DNA from: Ascaphus truei | Lineage: Eukaryota > Chordata > Amphibia > Anura > Ascaphidae | Length of the DNA: 64,000 bases | Assembly: GCA_036426205.1 (NCBI GenBank) | Contig: CM071570.1 | Location: 140,387,048 to 140,451,047 of the forward strand | Direction of reading: 5' to 3' | Shown: positions 32,852-44,250 of the stretch, in pieces | Position numbering within the stretch: the first letter of the stretch is position 1 | How the letters are laid out: every line of letters begins with the position of its first letter | Translations under genes and position numbers: made by a program | The notes under the pieces: generated by a model | The model's input: only the letters and a program-made list of their open reading frames with translations | The model's database searches: none | Told to the model about the DNA's origin: nothing

Positions 32852-33672
32852 TATCTGCTTTTAATTGTTATTGCCTATTCATTGGCTTTGCCCTGCTATT
32901 ATCAATCCTGTGTGCTGTTTTGGGCCTTTATGAGAGACTTTGTGAGACTGTATCACCTCCCTGCCGATTCCATCACTGCTGTGGAGACAGTGACATCATC
33001 ACACAGCGTCCCGCGACGGAGCGGCATCATGGCACGCCGGGTGTGCCCCTGCAAGCTGCGGTCTAACCTCCGTGCAGAGGATCTACCTGCTGAGTCACAG
33101 GAGCTGCTCCAGACGGCTTGGAAGCCGGAGTGGTCTCATTGAGCACCAATACCTGCAGCTGAGCCTGGCTGCTTGAAGGGAAACCCCCTTGGGAGTGAAA
33201 GACTGACGCCTTGCCCCAGAACCAACGGAGTGGCACTAGCTGAGAGAAGCAAGCACCTGACTCTCCTGACAGCAGCTGCCGAGTGGTAATCAGTGTGAAA
33301 CACACTAAATGCACTTTACCAACCTTTATTATGTACGCAGATATATTACCCCTTTAATTTCAATTATATTGTTGAACTTGCTTCACCATTTGGCGTTGTG
33401 CGCTGTTTTCTTTTGTTTCCATTTTCTTAGTGTGTGTGGGGTGCTGAGCCACCCCCTGTGTTTATAGCAGCAGACGCCCGTATCAATTACACGGTTATGT
33501 GATATAATTTATTATTTTTTATACCTCACTGTGGGAGCTGTGGTTTAATCCTTTATCACATATTTTTATGGTTTAGTCACTGCACTGTGTATATCCATAT
33601 ATTATAAATCCTAGGATAGTTAGTTAGATAGTAGCGCACAGTATTTTTTCTGTTTTTTACATTCATCCCAGG

Positions 33673-34439
33673 TACTTGAGCCTAGCCCTCCCGCCCAAAT
33701 GTTCTTCACACCTCTGGCATCCTCTGTAGCTTTCATATCCGATGTCTGAGTAGACTCACTGGCACCAAGTTGGTAGCCCAGTGACTAACTCAGAACGTTG
33801 GTTCTGAAAGTCCCAGCTCATAATACCATGCACCACAGTACATACCATATTAAACACTTTTAATAAAATATAGTGTTACATGTCCTAAATCTGGGTATGG
33901 GGAATAGAATAAAAAGCTGCACTTTATTTTCTGTTAGCTTATATTCCCCACACACTATAAAATAGACAGGACTGGACTTTAAAAAATCCGCTCACAACGT
34001 TATCTATAGTTGGAGCACCCCAGAACCTTTATACTAGTTCTGAGTGACCTGGGCATGAACTGGGTATCCCCCTTAGCCTATGGACCCCTCATAGTTACAG
34101 GGACACTTTGCATTCCTATGCCCCATTTACTTTTCTTGGCTGTGCTGAAGCAGAGAACACTAGCGGTGAGTCGTGCATGCATTTTCAAGTGGAGATATTG
34201 CTGGGACAATGTGCCTATATGTATCCAGGAATCACACACGATTCTCGGGTACATTTTTGGGGTATCCAGAAACTCTGGACCCCGACTACCTAGACACATT
34301 CTGACAACACTTTCTCCACAAAACCCCCCTTGAAACTCATACCCTAGCAATCTCTGCTTGCTGGCGTCCCTTGAAAGGTAAAAACACAACAATTCTTTAT
34401 TGTCGCAAAAGTACAGGTTATGAATTTACAACAGTTAGG
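33673..34439. other. Unassigned DNA, possibly remains of an older LTR element
   Basis: The left flank of the PLE palindrome (29787-30020) continues here. No coding frame is supported. A minus-strand AATAAA lies near 34398, just past the gypsy RNase H fragment. Confidence 0.3.
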
Positions 34440-35110
34440 CTCAAGAGCTGACACTCTTGAACCTCAATACATGGATCAGAAGTAACCAAACGGGCTTAAC
34501 CTTTATTAGTGAGCTTGGTTACCCCCTCACCATCACACGAAGGCTCTATGGCAGTCACCACACCTGGTGGCTCTGCAAGCCTGGATGTACTTGAGAATTT
34601 TGGCTCACTAGGAATGTCCTGTCAGGAAAGTCCACCGGCATTACCATGCTCACTACCCTTGTTGTGCTGTATGGTAAAGTCAAACTCTTGAAGGGCAAGT
34701 TCCAGCATAGTAACTTGCTGTTCTCCCTGACACCCTTTGTAGTCAACTCAAAGGATTATGATCTGGGATCATTGAAAATGCCAGCCATACAAATAAGGCT
34801 GTAATTTCTTCAGTGCCCAAACTATGGCAGCCACTCCTTTTCAATTGTGGCATAAGCCTCTGCCCTGGATAGAAGTTTCCTACTCAGGTACCCAATGTGG
34901 TGTTCACCCCCTTCCTCGCCCACCTGGCTAAGTACAGCACGGATACCATAGTCGGAGGCATTGGTCTGCACAAGGAAATTCTTCATGTAATCTGGTGCAG
35001 CCAGAATTGTTTCTGTGTATCCTCGGCAAAAAGGCAAAAAGGAGCTAAAAGGACCATGACACCAGTACCGACCATAATTATTCAGAACTTTATCTTCTGC
35101 TTTTTTGGGG
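34440..35110 (-). pseudogene. Gypsy-type RNase H fragment (different clade)
   Basis: Minus strand: ILAAPDYMKNFLVQTNASDY and GIRAVLSQVGEEG (RNase H start, first catalytic Asp present as N-A-S, so Asp is replaced by Asn), then GYLSRKLLSRAEAYATIEKE. In a shifted frame LALQEFDFTIQHNKGSEHGN follows, the conserved end of gypsy RNase H. The sequence differs clearly from the chromovirus copies at 14 and 49 kb. Upstream and downstream pol parts are not visible. Confidence 0.75.
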
Positions 35111-35403
35111 GGGTGAGGAGACAAAGCATGCATGGCATTGGGTACGGCACTTTACATTAGGACTATAGGTTTACATTAGGTTTTGGGGGCTTGAGGGGAA
35201 GGGACATGGCATGCATGGATTGGAGCACTGTGTCTTACCTGGTAGTGTTGCCGGGAGAGTTTCCTGCACCAATTAGGGGTTTTCCTGCGCGTTCTCTTTG
35301 CCTAGCTCCAGACATGCAAAATAGAAATTAAGCATTAAACAATGAAATAATTTTAAACAATCAACTGTTTTTTTTTTTTAGAGTAAAAACATTGGCAGCA
35401 TAT

Positions 35404-36671
35404 CTATATTTTTAAATAAATGTATAACAATTCATTAAACAAGTCAGAGGACTTCCAGGGAAGAGCCCTTGTATGCCTCAAAAGGGCATTGATGCTGTCT
35501 CTGATGGTTTTCACAAGTTGACTGTTAAAATTAAAATAGCGCTTCAATTCTTCCATAATTGGTCTCCTTAAATTTGCAGGAAGACCCATCTTGTGTTTAT
35601 TGCCTTCGTAATTTACATTTTTGGTCCACTCGCTGTACATCTCAAAACTGACATGGTGTTTAAAGATACAGGGCAAATTTCTGGGCACTTCTGATCTTGT
35701 ATTTCTCCCGGACGTGCTGGGGCAGTTCTCTCAAGATGATGTCTGGCAGCATTACAATCGTGGGTGCTGGAGCGGGTGTGTTTCTGGTAGCAGGCGGGGT
35801 AGATGGTCTGGGAGGATGCTTTCCTCCTGTCGTGGCCTTACTGGGGTTGTCATCAGCTCCAACAGTAGTGTATATACTGGAGGCATGAAGGTCAAATCGA
35901 GGGATTGAGAGGGTGCACGGGGGAGTGGTATGGAGTTCCTCCATGGGACAATAAGGCGCCACCAAGTAACCCTCCTGCTCATGTGTTGGACATACAAGGG
36001 CGCAGATTCCAAGCAAAGAAAAGAGCCCTGCGATGTTCCTCTCAATGTTATCCAGACGAACACCCATGCACCTATCCATATTCCCCATGCGCTACAAAAG
36101 ACGATGCATCTTGGCCTCCATTCTGCCCCTGTATTGGTCTATGGAGTGGTCAGTCATTTCAATAACAATAGAAACATCCAGCATGCAGGCGACAGAGCTG
36201 GATCTTGTGCAAGGAGTGCTGGTGTCATCCAGATGGACATCGGCATGGCTGGGTGCTGGAGGAGGTAAGCAGGGGACTTCAGGACAAAAAATCGGTGTGG
36301 CTGGGTGCTGGCAGAGGTGAGCAGGGGACTTCGTGATGAACCTCGGCGTGGCTGGTTGATGGCAGTGAAAAGTCCAGGACGTCAAATTCGGCTTTGGTGG
36401 GTGCAGGGTCACTTCTGGGGCCCGGCAAATGAACTTGATCATGGTCGATTTTGGTCATTTTCTTCTTCACGTACAAAGGGCCAGGCTTCTTTGCCTTGGG
36501 AGCCTTCAGAAACTTTTCTTTAGGCACCATTGGCTTGGAAACAGCTTCTGACTTTCGCTTTCTCGTGGTCAGCACAGCAGAAGAAAGCAGGATCCTGCTT
36601 CCGTAGAATCGGGGTTGATCCATGGATGCAGATGGAAAAATGCACAATACAGTATCTGTACAAGAGTTCAT
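35404..36671 (-). pseudogene. Broken gene with a possible BEN-like C-terminal domain
   Basis: Minus strand from ATG 36671 or 36623: a basic region (TTRKRKSEAVSKPMVPKEKF, KKKMTKID), then about three degenerate 17-18-residue Pro/Ser-rich repeats of the type VPCSPLPAPSHTDVHHE (36236-36365). The frame shifts at a T6 run near 36283, runs to 36092, continues with MGNMDRCMGVRLDNIERNIA and a Pro/Thr linker, and reaches LPQHVREKYKIRSAQKFALY. A one-base shift near 35668 leads to FKHHVSFEMYSEWTKNV, LPANLRRPIMEELKRYFNF and IRDSINALLRH, ending at 35404. The last part has the spacing of a BEN domain, a DNA- or protein-binding module; this is tentative. Host pseudogene or transposon accessory protein are both open. 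Confidence 0.45.
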
Positions 36672-36707
36672 TCAGATAGAGATCAGCATGTGGGAGACTA
36701 TGCAATT

Positions 36708-37100
36708 TGTGTATTGTATTGTATGTCTTTATTTATAAAGTGCCAAAGTGTACTCAGCGCTTCACAAAGAATACAGTACAGGGAATTATAATAATACAAT
36801 AAGTGCATCAAAATCAGACAATAGGAAAGGAAATCCCTGCCCCAAAGAGCTTACAATCTAAGAGGTTTGATGAGGAACTTACAGAGACAGCAGATGAGGG
36901 AATAAGTTCTGTAGATGGCAATGCTTGGTCACAATGGGTGGTAGGAGTGACAGAGTGTGGGACATTAACCATGAGTGCAGGCTATTGGGATGCTTGATTT
37001 GTGGGGCAAGCTTTAAGGTTAGTCTGTACAGTATTAAAATGAGAGGGTTAACACAATTTACAGGGGAAGAGATGGCAAGGAGGCGTGGGTGAGATCAGGT
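36708..37100 (-). mobile_element. L2-type LINE 3' tail
   Basis: The block tgtattgtatgtctttattt, tgccaaagtg, gcgcttcaca, then ccctgccccaaagagcttac, is the reverse complement of the L2 3' end, as at 58677-58860. The adjoining 36870-37100 is a decayed C-terminal coding part. Confidence 0.7.
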
Positions 37101-37474
37101 GTCTATGTTTGGCTTCAGGCTTAGGGGAGATCCTCAGCAGTAGCAAGTAGTATATAGAGGGTGTGAATAGAGAATTTGTGTGGGTGTTTTTTATTGAGGT
37201 GTAAAGAAGTTGTTGGGAGAGAGCTGTATAAATAATGGTGCAGTGTGGGTTGGAGAGAACAGAGACATTCACAAAGGAGTAAGTAAACAGTAAACAGAAA
37301 AAGCAGTAGGGAGGGCATAGTGAGATGCGGGAGGAGAGACTTCCCAGGTACTGGAGGATAGGAAGAGTATAAAGAATCACAGCTTTTGGAAAGTTAATTT
37401 CTCACAGTTGCAAAGTTGTTGTTCAGAGTCCAGATCTTCCTCAAATCTTCGCCTCCAATTTTAACTCCAAAATT
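37101..37474. other. Unassigned DNA
   Basis: No feature supported; may be further decayed L2. Confidence 0.35.
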
Positions 37475-37479
37475 AACTG

Positions 37480-38493
37480 TGTAACGCCTGTATGCCCGCA
37501 GACCTGGCCAGTCCCCAGTACTGAGGTGGGTAAGGTTATAACACGCACCCACAGCAGTGAGGGCGTGCCCGGAGTGTGGTAGTGCGTTGCCGGGCCTGTA
37601 GATAAAAGCTTAGTAGATACTTGCAATGTCCTGGGTATGAGAGTTTGGATAGTAATGTCCGTGTGCCAGAGTTCAGGGGTAATAGAGGTCAGCATAATCA
37701 AGTCCATAAGCCAGTGTTCGAGGATAGGAGAAGGCAGCGTAAACGTATCCGAATGCAGGGTCCAAGGGCAGGAGAAAGCAGGGTAATCCAATTCAAAGCA
37801 GAGTTCAAGCCAGGGAGATCCAGAGGTAAACAGGGACAGGAACCAGCAGTGAAAGAGACAGGAGAGCCAAGCATAGAGACTGCACACACAGGGGTCACAA
37901 GAAGCTATGCAGATCAATGAGCTAGAGGACAGACAGGGATTATAAAGGAGGGAGCACCAATGGGAGAGAGAGGAGGAGCAGAGGGTGGAGTGAGGGGTTG
38001 CAGAGATAGGTCAGAAGGAGAAAGGGAGGAGACAGGTAGATCAGACAGGAAAATGGCTTGCACACTATGAGGGGCGGAACCAGGGCTCAGGGAAGACCTA
38101 CAAGTGGAGCGTGTGCGCGCGCCTTCTGTAAGGGCTGGATGCGCGCGCACAGTGTGTGCCAGGGAGCGTGAGGAGCATCGCGCCGCGGGGGCGCTCGCCA
38201 AGGACAGCGACGAGGCAGGAGGAGCAGCTGAAGGAGGTAACGTGGCAGGAGAGGGAATCGAGGGGCGCCGTGAGCGATGAGCGCCACGGGAGGAATCGGG
38301 AGTTTGGGGATAAGCGCGCACCTTGCGGGGAACGCACGTGACGGCTGGGCATGTGTCCGGACAGGGCGCAGAGGAACGGGTGCAGGAGGAGGAAGGGAGA
38401 GATGAATGAGGAGGCGGATGAGGAAGGCCAGAGGCAGGGAGAACAGGGGTGATGGGGACACATTGAGAAGCAGAAATCCCCGGAACCGTCACA
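37480..38493 (-). repeat. Gypsy-type LTR, about 1 kb
   Basis: On the minus strand it starts TGTGACGG and ends ggcatacaggcgttaca. The last 330 bp match the LTR end at 63368-63693. A TATA box (minus strand ctcctttataatcc) lies near 37935 and GC-rich U3-like sequence fills 38090-38400. Flanks aactg and ctgcc do not match, so the outer end may be misplaced or altered. No internal coding region adjoins. Confidence 0.7.
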
Positions 38494-38634
38494 CTGCCAG
38501 ACACTTTAAACGTGACACTTAAGATGTTACACACAGCCAAATGTCTTCACAGCCTAGATGTATGGTCTTAAATACTCTAAAACAAAGCCACTTGACTAAC
38601 AATTAAGGGAGGGGTTTGCCTAAACAACTCTCAC

Positions 38635-38855
38635 AGACATACTGATTACATTTTAAATTCTGTAGCAATTGATGGTAGAAATAAGCTCAGACACATACCA
38701 ATTAATACGTTTTAAGTTCTGTAGCAATTGATGGTAGAATTCAGCTCAGACACATACTAATGCATACATTTTAAATTCTGTAGCAATTGATGGTAGAATT
38801 CAGCTCAGACACATACCAATTAATAAATGTTAAATTCTGTAGCAATTGATGTGTC
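38635..38855 (+). repeat. 59-bp tandem repeat, about 3.7 units
   Basis: The block attctgtagcaattgatggt recurs at 59-bp steps (phase points near 38661, 38720, 38779 and 38838), with the spacer agctcagacacatacyaat. Confidence 0.85.
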
Positions 38856-39062
38856 ACCTTTTATGCACAGTGTCCCTATTTGAATTGTTTAGCGGGCATG
38901 GACACGAGATGCAGTTGTTAACAGGGTTGTTTACTGTATACTAAACTTGTCGAGCGAGGTCCATTACATTATAAATACACCATCATTTCTGTTGAATCAA
39001 TGCACATTGAATATAAATCGAATATACATTCCTCTGTGCTTGATTTATTTTCTAAAGCAGCG

Positions 39063-40717
39063 ATGCAGAGGAAAAGGATTTCAAAGGATCTCAGAATGAG
39101 AATATTGGATATGAACAAGAAAGGGCACGGAAATGTATAGATCCAACGATGGTTAGTTACTTCGGGCCTTGGTTTAGCAAATAGCACTGTCAGCTATCAT
39201 GCCCATGGTAAAGCAAAAAAAGGGTAAAGCGGAGTCCTCCAGTCACAACAGAGTAAGCATTTTTTTTCATTCTGTAATTACTGTATTACAATACTTGCAT
39301 AAGCTTGTTGCATTTCCAAATGCATATTTTTGTTTACTTGTTTTCTTTGCAATTAGATTCGAGTCTAAAATTTACTGTACTAGTCTTAGATGAAAATATT
39401 AAAGTTTTTTTTTCTCCAGCTCATTTATGACTCTAAAAGCATCTTGCGTATTAAAATGCATATTTTTGTTTAGTTATTTTTGGGCCTAACAAATTGTTCT
39501 TGTTTCCTCTAAACTGTAGGACAGCAAAGCATCTCGTGGACGAAATCAGCGAGGCTAATGATGAGCACTGTGCAGAAACAGTCAAGACTATTCTAGAGAA
39601 GAGTCACAATATCACAGCATCTGAGACCAGCATCAGGTTCATAAGATGCCAATAGGGATGGAAATATGGACGTGTAAAGTAAGAGTCTTACTGTAATAAT
39701 GTACAGTATATTTCAATAGTATGCAGAGTGAAACAACAGGAATGATACTGTACTGTAATTACTGTGTAGTAGTTAGGACAGTACCGCTAAAGTATTGTAC
39801 AGTATTGTACTTTAGTTAAAAGTGTGGTTGCCTGTACAGTCCCTGTAAAATTCTTCCTTATCATTACAGAGTGTATCCTAAGAAAAGTGAGGCCAACAAG
39901 ATAAAAAGAGTGGACCAAGCATGGACATGGATCGAAAGTGGCGAGACTATTCAGGATGTCATAGTTTCTGATAAGACGTTTCTAACACTTGAGAGATTTG
40001 CCACTTTTGCATTCCACAAAAAAGGACGGTTATCTCTGAAGCCGAGGACCAAGCACCCACCGAAGATGCATGTGTGGGGTGCGATCTCTAGACGTGGACC
40101 AGGATGCATAATCATCTTTGAGGGTAAAATAATGCACAAAGTCACATGCTGTAGCCTTATGCACTGTACAACTGTAGTGTATTCTGTACCCTAATGTTCA
40201 TCTTTTTCAAAGTTTTTTCTTTTCTTGTTCCAGGAGTCATGGATAAAGTATTTTTTCAAGAGAAAATTGTCACCCGCATTTCTCAATACCTTAGGCATTA
40301 TTTCCCATCTGGTAGTCACCGCTTTTTCCAGGACAGTGATCCTAAACATACCGCCTCTACTACCTATATTCTTGCCAGGGGAATAAACTGGGTTAAGACT
40401 CCACCGGAGTAAGTGTTCCAGTGTACAGTAACTGTTTCTCATTGTTTTAAACAGTTTTTATCTGATCAACTAATTCGCCATTTTTTCCCCTCCCATTCCA
40501 GATGACCAGATTTGAACCGATAGAATTGGTCTGGCATGCGATGAAGGATCATATAAGAAAGGTTGTTAAGCCATCCAACAAAGAGGAATTAAGAAAAGGA
40601 ATACTGAGTTTTTGGAACGACATACTCGCCGTACAAAAATGCAACAATTGTATTGACAATATTAGCAGCGTTTTGTCCGTACTTTTAGAGCATAATGGGC
40701 TGGCCATCGGCATGTAG
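39063..40717 (+). CDS. Tc1/mariner-type DDE transposase gene in five exons, decayed
   Basis: Exons 39063-39252, 39520-39678, 39870-40123, 40234-40408 and 40502-40717; every intron has GT..AG ends, and the last three junctions join codons in phase. Exon 1 has the N-terminal helix-turn-helix ([18 protein letters not shown]). Exon 2 holds [11 protein letters not shown] and GWKYGRVK. Exon 3 carries the first catalytic Asp (VSDKTFL) and [18 protein letters not shown]. Exon 4 has the second Asp ([11 protein letters not shown]) and INWVKTPPE. Exon 5 carries the third acidic residue ([11 protein letters not shown]) and the C-terminal part ending GLAIGM at TAG 40715-40717. Breaks: TAG and a frameshift-like region in exon 1, TAG in exon 2, and in exon 5 a TGA where the family has Ser plus a one-base loss. 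The enzyme cuts and joins transposon ends. Tc1-type transposases usually lack introns. Terminal repeats were not found, so element or host-captured gene remains open. Confidence 0.75.
39253..39519 (+). other. Intron 1 of the transposase gene
   Basis: Donor GTAAGC, acceptor ctgtag after a pyrimidine-rich stretch (tgtttcctct). Confidence 0.6.
39679..39869 (+). other. Intron 2 of the transposase gene
   Basis: Donor GTAAGAG, acceptor ccttatcattacag. The join restores the frame into [13 protein letters not shown]. Confidence 0.7.
40124..40233 (+). other. Intron 3 of the transposase gene
   Basis: Donor GTAAAAT, acceptor tttcttgttccag. The join gives [11 protein letters not shown], an uninterrupted conserved segment. 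Confidence 0.75.
40409..40501 (+). other. Intron 4 of the transposase gene
   Basis: Donor GTAAGT, acceptor cccattccag. The join falls inside the P-P-E-S-P-D-L-N-P motif, whose second half is then visible with one stop and a one-base loss. Confidence 0.7.
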
Positions 40718-41189
40718 TAAGGTACTGTACTGTACTGAGGTAAGTACAGGCACAGTAAGTATAGTACAGATAAGTATGGTGCTGACAATAACCTGTTTCA
40801 ATGTTAGCCTTAAATTAAAGGTACTGTAATTGAATTTTAACCATTTCATATCTGTGCTTACTCTCTCCACATTCTAAAGTATATATTATATACAGTATAT
40901 GTATTATTTGTATTAGACGTGTGTATTACCTATTATTTTTAATAATTAATTATAGTTTACAGGTACGGTTAGTTATAGTTTATTCGTTTTGTGTGCCTGT
41001 CAATAGTGTTACACAGTCAAGGCCTTCAATTACCTAATCCTGCAGCCATTTTTTTTCTTTCACAGGCGATGAAGCACTACAGGAAGGGGGGAGTCAAAAT
41101 GTATTTTACTGTGTGCATAATAACAGTCAATAGTTTGTCCTAATCCCCCCTCTCTCAATGACAAAAGAAATCCAGGCTCATTTATGCCA
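40718..41189. other. Unassigned DNA after the transposase
   Basis: Rich in agtac/gtact words (40722-40790). No terminal inverted repeat could be paired with sequence before 39063. Confidence 0.35.
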
Positions 41190-42046
41190 AGTGATGTGAC
41201 TCGGCTGAACCCCATGGCAGGGGGAGATGTGGGGAAAGGTGCACCTTTTTCCTTGGCTTTGGGAGAGTGAGGGGGTGGTGAAAGGTGCAATGAAGTTAAG
41301 CCGTCTTTGGCTAAAGCTGTGATGAGCGCGTAGCGGGATTACAGTAGAATGAAAATCATTTGAACTGTTTTAAAATGTAATAAAAGTTAAAACTCCCTTG
41401 AGAACATGTTTCTGTGTGTGGGATATTTCCATAAACAGTATGAAAAGAAGACCAAGCCTTCTCAGATTTGAAGGTTTTGAATTAAAAAATGTGTATGCCA
41501 CCTCCTAAAGAAATATAAAATAAGTTATTTTATGAATGTAAAAATTGATAAAATATTTTAAAAATGCATCACGTTTTCTTAAAATCACTCATTTATTAAG
41601 CCATTGTCGAGAAATAAAGAAAATAAAGGAAAAAAAAGATATGGCTTTTTCTTTTCTTCTGACATGCAATTAACATTGGCTATGAAGTCATTCTTGAGAA
41701 ATCACAATGCAAGACTTATCACCTCTGCACATGCGTATGAAAATGGCAAAGACATTTCTCAGCCAAAAATCAAAGGCTCAAAGAGAATGTGTCTTTTGTT
41801 TTACTAACACATGTCCCATGGCGAGGCAGGGGGGGGTGTGTGGAGAACACGTTCAATGCTTTTTCATTGGCTTTGGGAGGGTGAGGGGGTGGGGAAAGGT
41901 GCAATGAAGTTAAGCCGTCTTTGGCTAAAGCTGTGATGAGCACGCAGCAGGATTACAGTAGAATGAAAATCATTTGAACTGTTTTAAAATGTAATAAAAG
42001 TTAAAACTCCCTTGAGAACATGTTCCTGTGTGTGATATTTCCATAC
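41190..42046 (+). repeat. Spaced direct duplication, offset about 614 bp
   Basis: Sequence from about 41246 to 41432 (ggctttgggagagtgagggg, caatgaagttaagccgtctt, taaaactcccttgagaacat) recurs at 41866-42046 in the same order with few changes. About 430 bp of different sequence separates the copies. Confidence 0.8.
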
Positions 42047-42059
42047 AGTGGGGATGATG

Positions 42060-43000
42060 CATGCACTCAATATAGGAAATAGGGGGGGTACTTAGCTGCC
42101 GGTGCCTGGCACTCAGGGTGCTCCAAGGATCCCAGTAGTAGTCAGCGTTAGTAGAGAAAGAAGCCAGCACACGGACTTAAGCAGTAATGCTTTATTGTCC
42201 CAGGTTTTCCGATGTTTCGGCTGTGCAGTACAGTCTTTAACAAGGTGAGGACTAGCAGTGGTGAACAGTGAACACATATTTATATCCCTCTTCTGACTCA
42301 CTTCCCCCACATCGCTCCAGTCTTCCTCCTCCCTCAACACCGACGCCATTTGGTGACAGCACGTTCGTGTGTCGCTCCATGATGATGTCCATCGTTGGAA
42401 GGTGCGAACCCAGGGCAGGCTGCAGGAACAACAAGACAACCACGGAGTGTCTGTGCGTTGCCTTGGCAACCCTGTAACCAGAGCTGGATGTAGTAGGACA
42501 CCTATCCTAATAGTGCAAAGCATACCCCTAACCATAACAACACATCTAATATAGTGAAACACCAAAGTGTTCCAAATCCCTGGGTAACAAAGTCAGCATA
42601 TATAAAGTCAGTATATATAAAGTAAATGTTGAAAACAATACAATGCTGTGACAGCTGTATTAGTCCAATAATTGGCAAAAGTGATTAAGTCCATATAAAT
42701 GGGTGATGTCCTGAAACCCCATAATCTCCAATGGTCTGGATACGTATAGGTCCCGGAGGGGTCAGAAGGTGTCGTCTATCCGGTAGGAGAAAAGGGTTTA
42801 CCTCCGGTCAAGAAAACATTTCAAGTTAAGATGTTCATTTAAACCGCCTCCTTGCTTGTATTTAATAAATAAATCCAGTATGCCTCTTGTCTCAGTAAGA
42901 ATGTCTCTCTGCCAGGAATGCCTTGCCTTCATTTGTTACGATGGTGAGCTGAGACTTGGAAGGGGTTTGATTACCTCAACTTACCTGTGTGATGTTACTG
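42060..43000 (-). mobile_element. Penelope-like element fragment
   Basis: On the minus strand, 42935-42800 in mixed frames reads ETFLLRQEAYWIYLLNTS, equivalent to the C-terminal end of the GIY-YIG protein at 31.0 and 31.95 kb. Beyond it the 3' region has a hairpin motif at 42208-42247 (minus strand cacagccgaaacatcgg after cttgttaaagactgt). This is a different PLE family from the palindrome, more decayed. Confidence 0.5.
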
Positions 43001-44009
43001 TGTGTTCAAGGAGCATTTAAGCTTTATTGGATCACTGATACAGACAGGGTGGAATAATGGTAGACATGATTAACAAACACTCCACAATTTAGAGGCCCCA
43101 ACAAAAACAGTTGAATGCTTCTTAGCCAAGTAAACATAAGAAGCAAAATCCTTGCTTTAAGAATGGTTTGTTTAAGGAGAACAACTACATTGTTAAATTC
43201 TTGACATAATGTTGTCTTTTTATCAGCCACGTTAATCCTTCAAGGGTATGAAAAGAAGCCAGCATATTTGTGGATGTATATAGGAATCTGGGGTGCCTCT
43301 TGGAAAGCTAATTTATAGGTCCGCTTGAAAATAAAAATCCTAATAACTTCACAAAAATCTGCAAATTGCATAATCCAAAATGTGCAAAAATAATACATTT
43401 GCATTTTTATATATGGAAATATAGCCCTATTTTGGGGATTTTAGAATTTAGGTTTGTGATTGCATAATAAAGTCTTTTTGCATTGAGCTACTGTAAAAAG
43501 CATATGAATCTCATAAAACCAGGCAAGATCAATTTACCTCTGATAACCTGAAGGTCAGGAATGAATGAGAGGAGGATGGAAAAGGGGGATATACAGTACA
43601 TGTACTGTAATAAAAAAATTTGATTACACAGACAGAAAAGAGAAATAAATAAATATTTGGCGGGCAAAAATATGAATGCATTTATTCCAGTAAGCTTGAA
43701 TAAAATACATTTATATGTATAATTTTACATACAATAAAAACATAGGAAATACATTTTCAAAAAGTGTTATGGGTCTCTGGTATTATACAAATGACAAATC
43801 AGACCATAAAAAGCTGCATCTGGCATTACAGTATGTGCATTTAATAAATGTAATTTTAATTAACTGAAATCTCACATAACTTGCAGAATTTCAGACCCCT
43901 GTTTGTGATTTACTTACTAATTTCCATTTCATGTAGATGAAAATTAATATGGATAAGAAAGCCATCATTTAGCATTTTACTCAGATAAACTAATGCAAAA
44001 AATATATAT
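43001..44009. other. Unassigned AT-rich DNA
   Basis: No feature recognised. Confidence 0.5.
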
Positions 44010-44130
44010 ATCAGAGTCTTTGATAAAGTGCCTAGAGCGTGAAACATGTAAGAGGACTACTATTTTAGTGACTGTAATTTTGCCAAGTGTTTCCGTGAAT
44101 AAAACCTATTTTTATTAGCAATTCCAGTTT
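44010..44130 (+). repeat. Short PLE-terminal-like fragment
   Basis: The string tttgataaagtgcctagagc followed by gtgaaacatgt fits the PLE hairpin layout (TTGATAAAG, stem, GAAACATGT). Confidence 0.3.
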
Positions 44131-44250
44131 TGTTCCCCATTTTTTCTAAAGCAGTGCTCTCCGTTTTCCTGCGTGTCATCAGATGTACCATCTACCTTCA
44201 CTTTGGAGACAGAACACCCACGGAGTCCGAATCCAGCAGCGACGGCGGGT

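Larger units (their letters stand above)
30033..33660. mobile_element. Palindromic pair of Penelope-like element copies
   Basis: The identical 12-mer attcatcccagg flanks the unit at 30021-30032 and 33661-33672. The left copy (30033-31648) reads on the minus strand and the right copy (31649-33660) on the plus strand, so the 5'-truncated ends meet in the centre and the 3' ends point outward. Over about 1.35 kb the arms are near-identical reverse complements with few mismatches. The right arm has an extra 240 bp at its 3' end and a 399-bp MITE. Each arm carries a GIY-YIG endonuclease domain, the mark of PLEs. Inverted partial copies are known for PLE insertions. Confidence 0.85.

Noticed and set aside
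37914..38540. 208-codon Pro/Ser-rich minus-strand frame
   Set aside because: It falls within the GC-rich U3 of a gypsy-type LTR and has no recognisable motif.
38635..38855. CRISPR array
   Set aside because: The 59-bp units are contiguous and the presumed spacers are also repeated; a eukaryotic tandem repeat.
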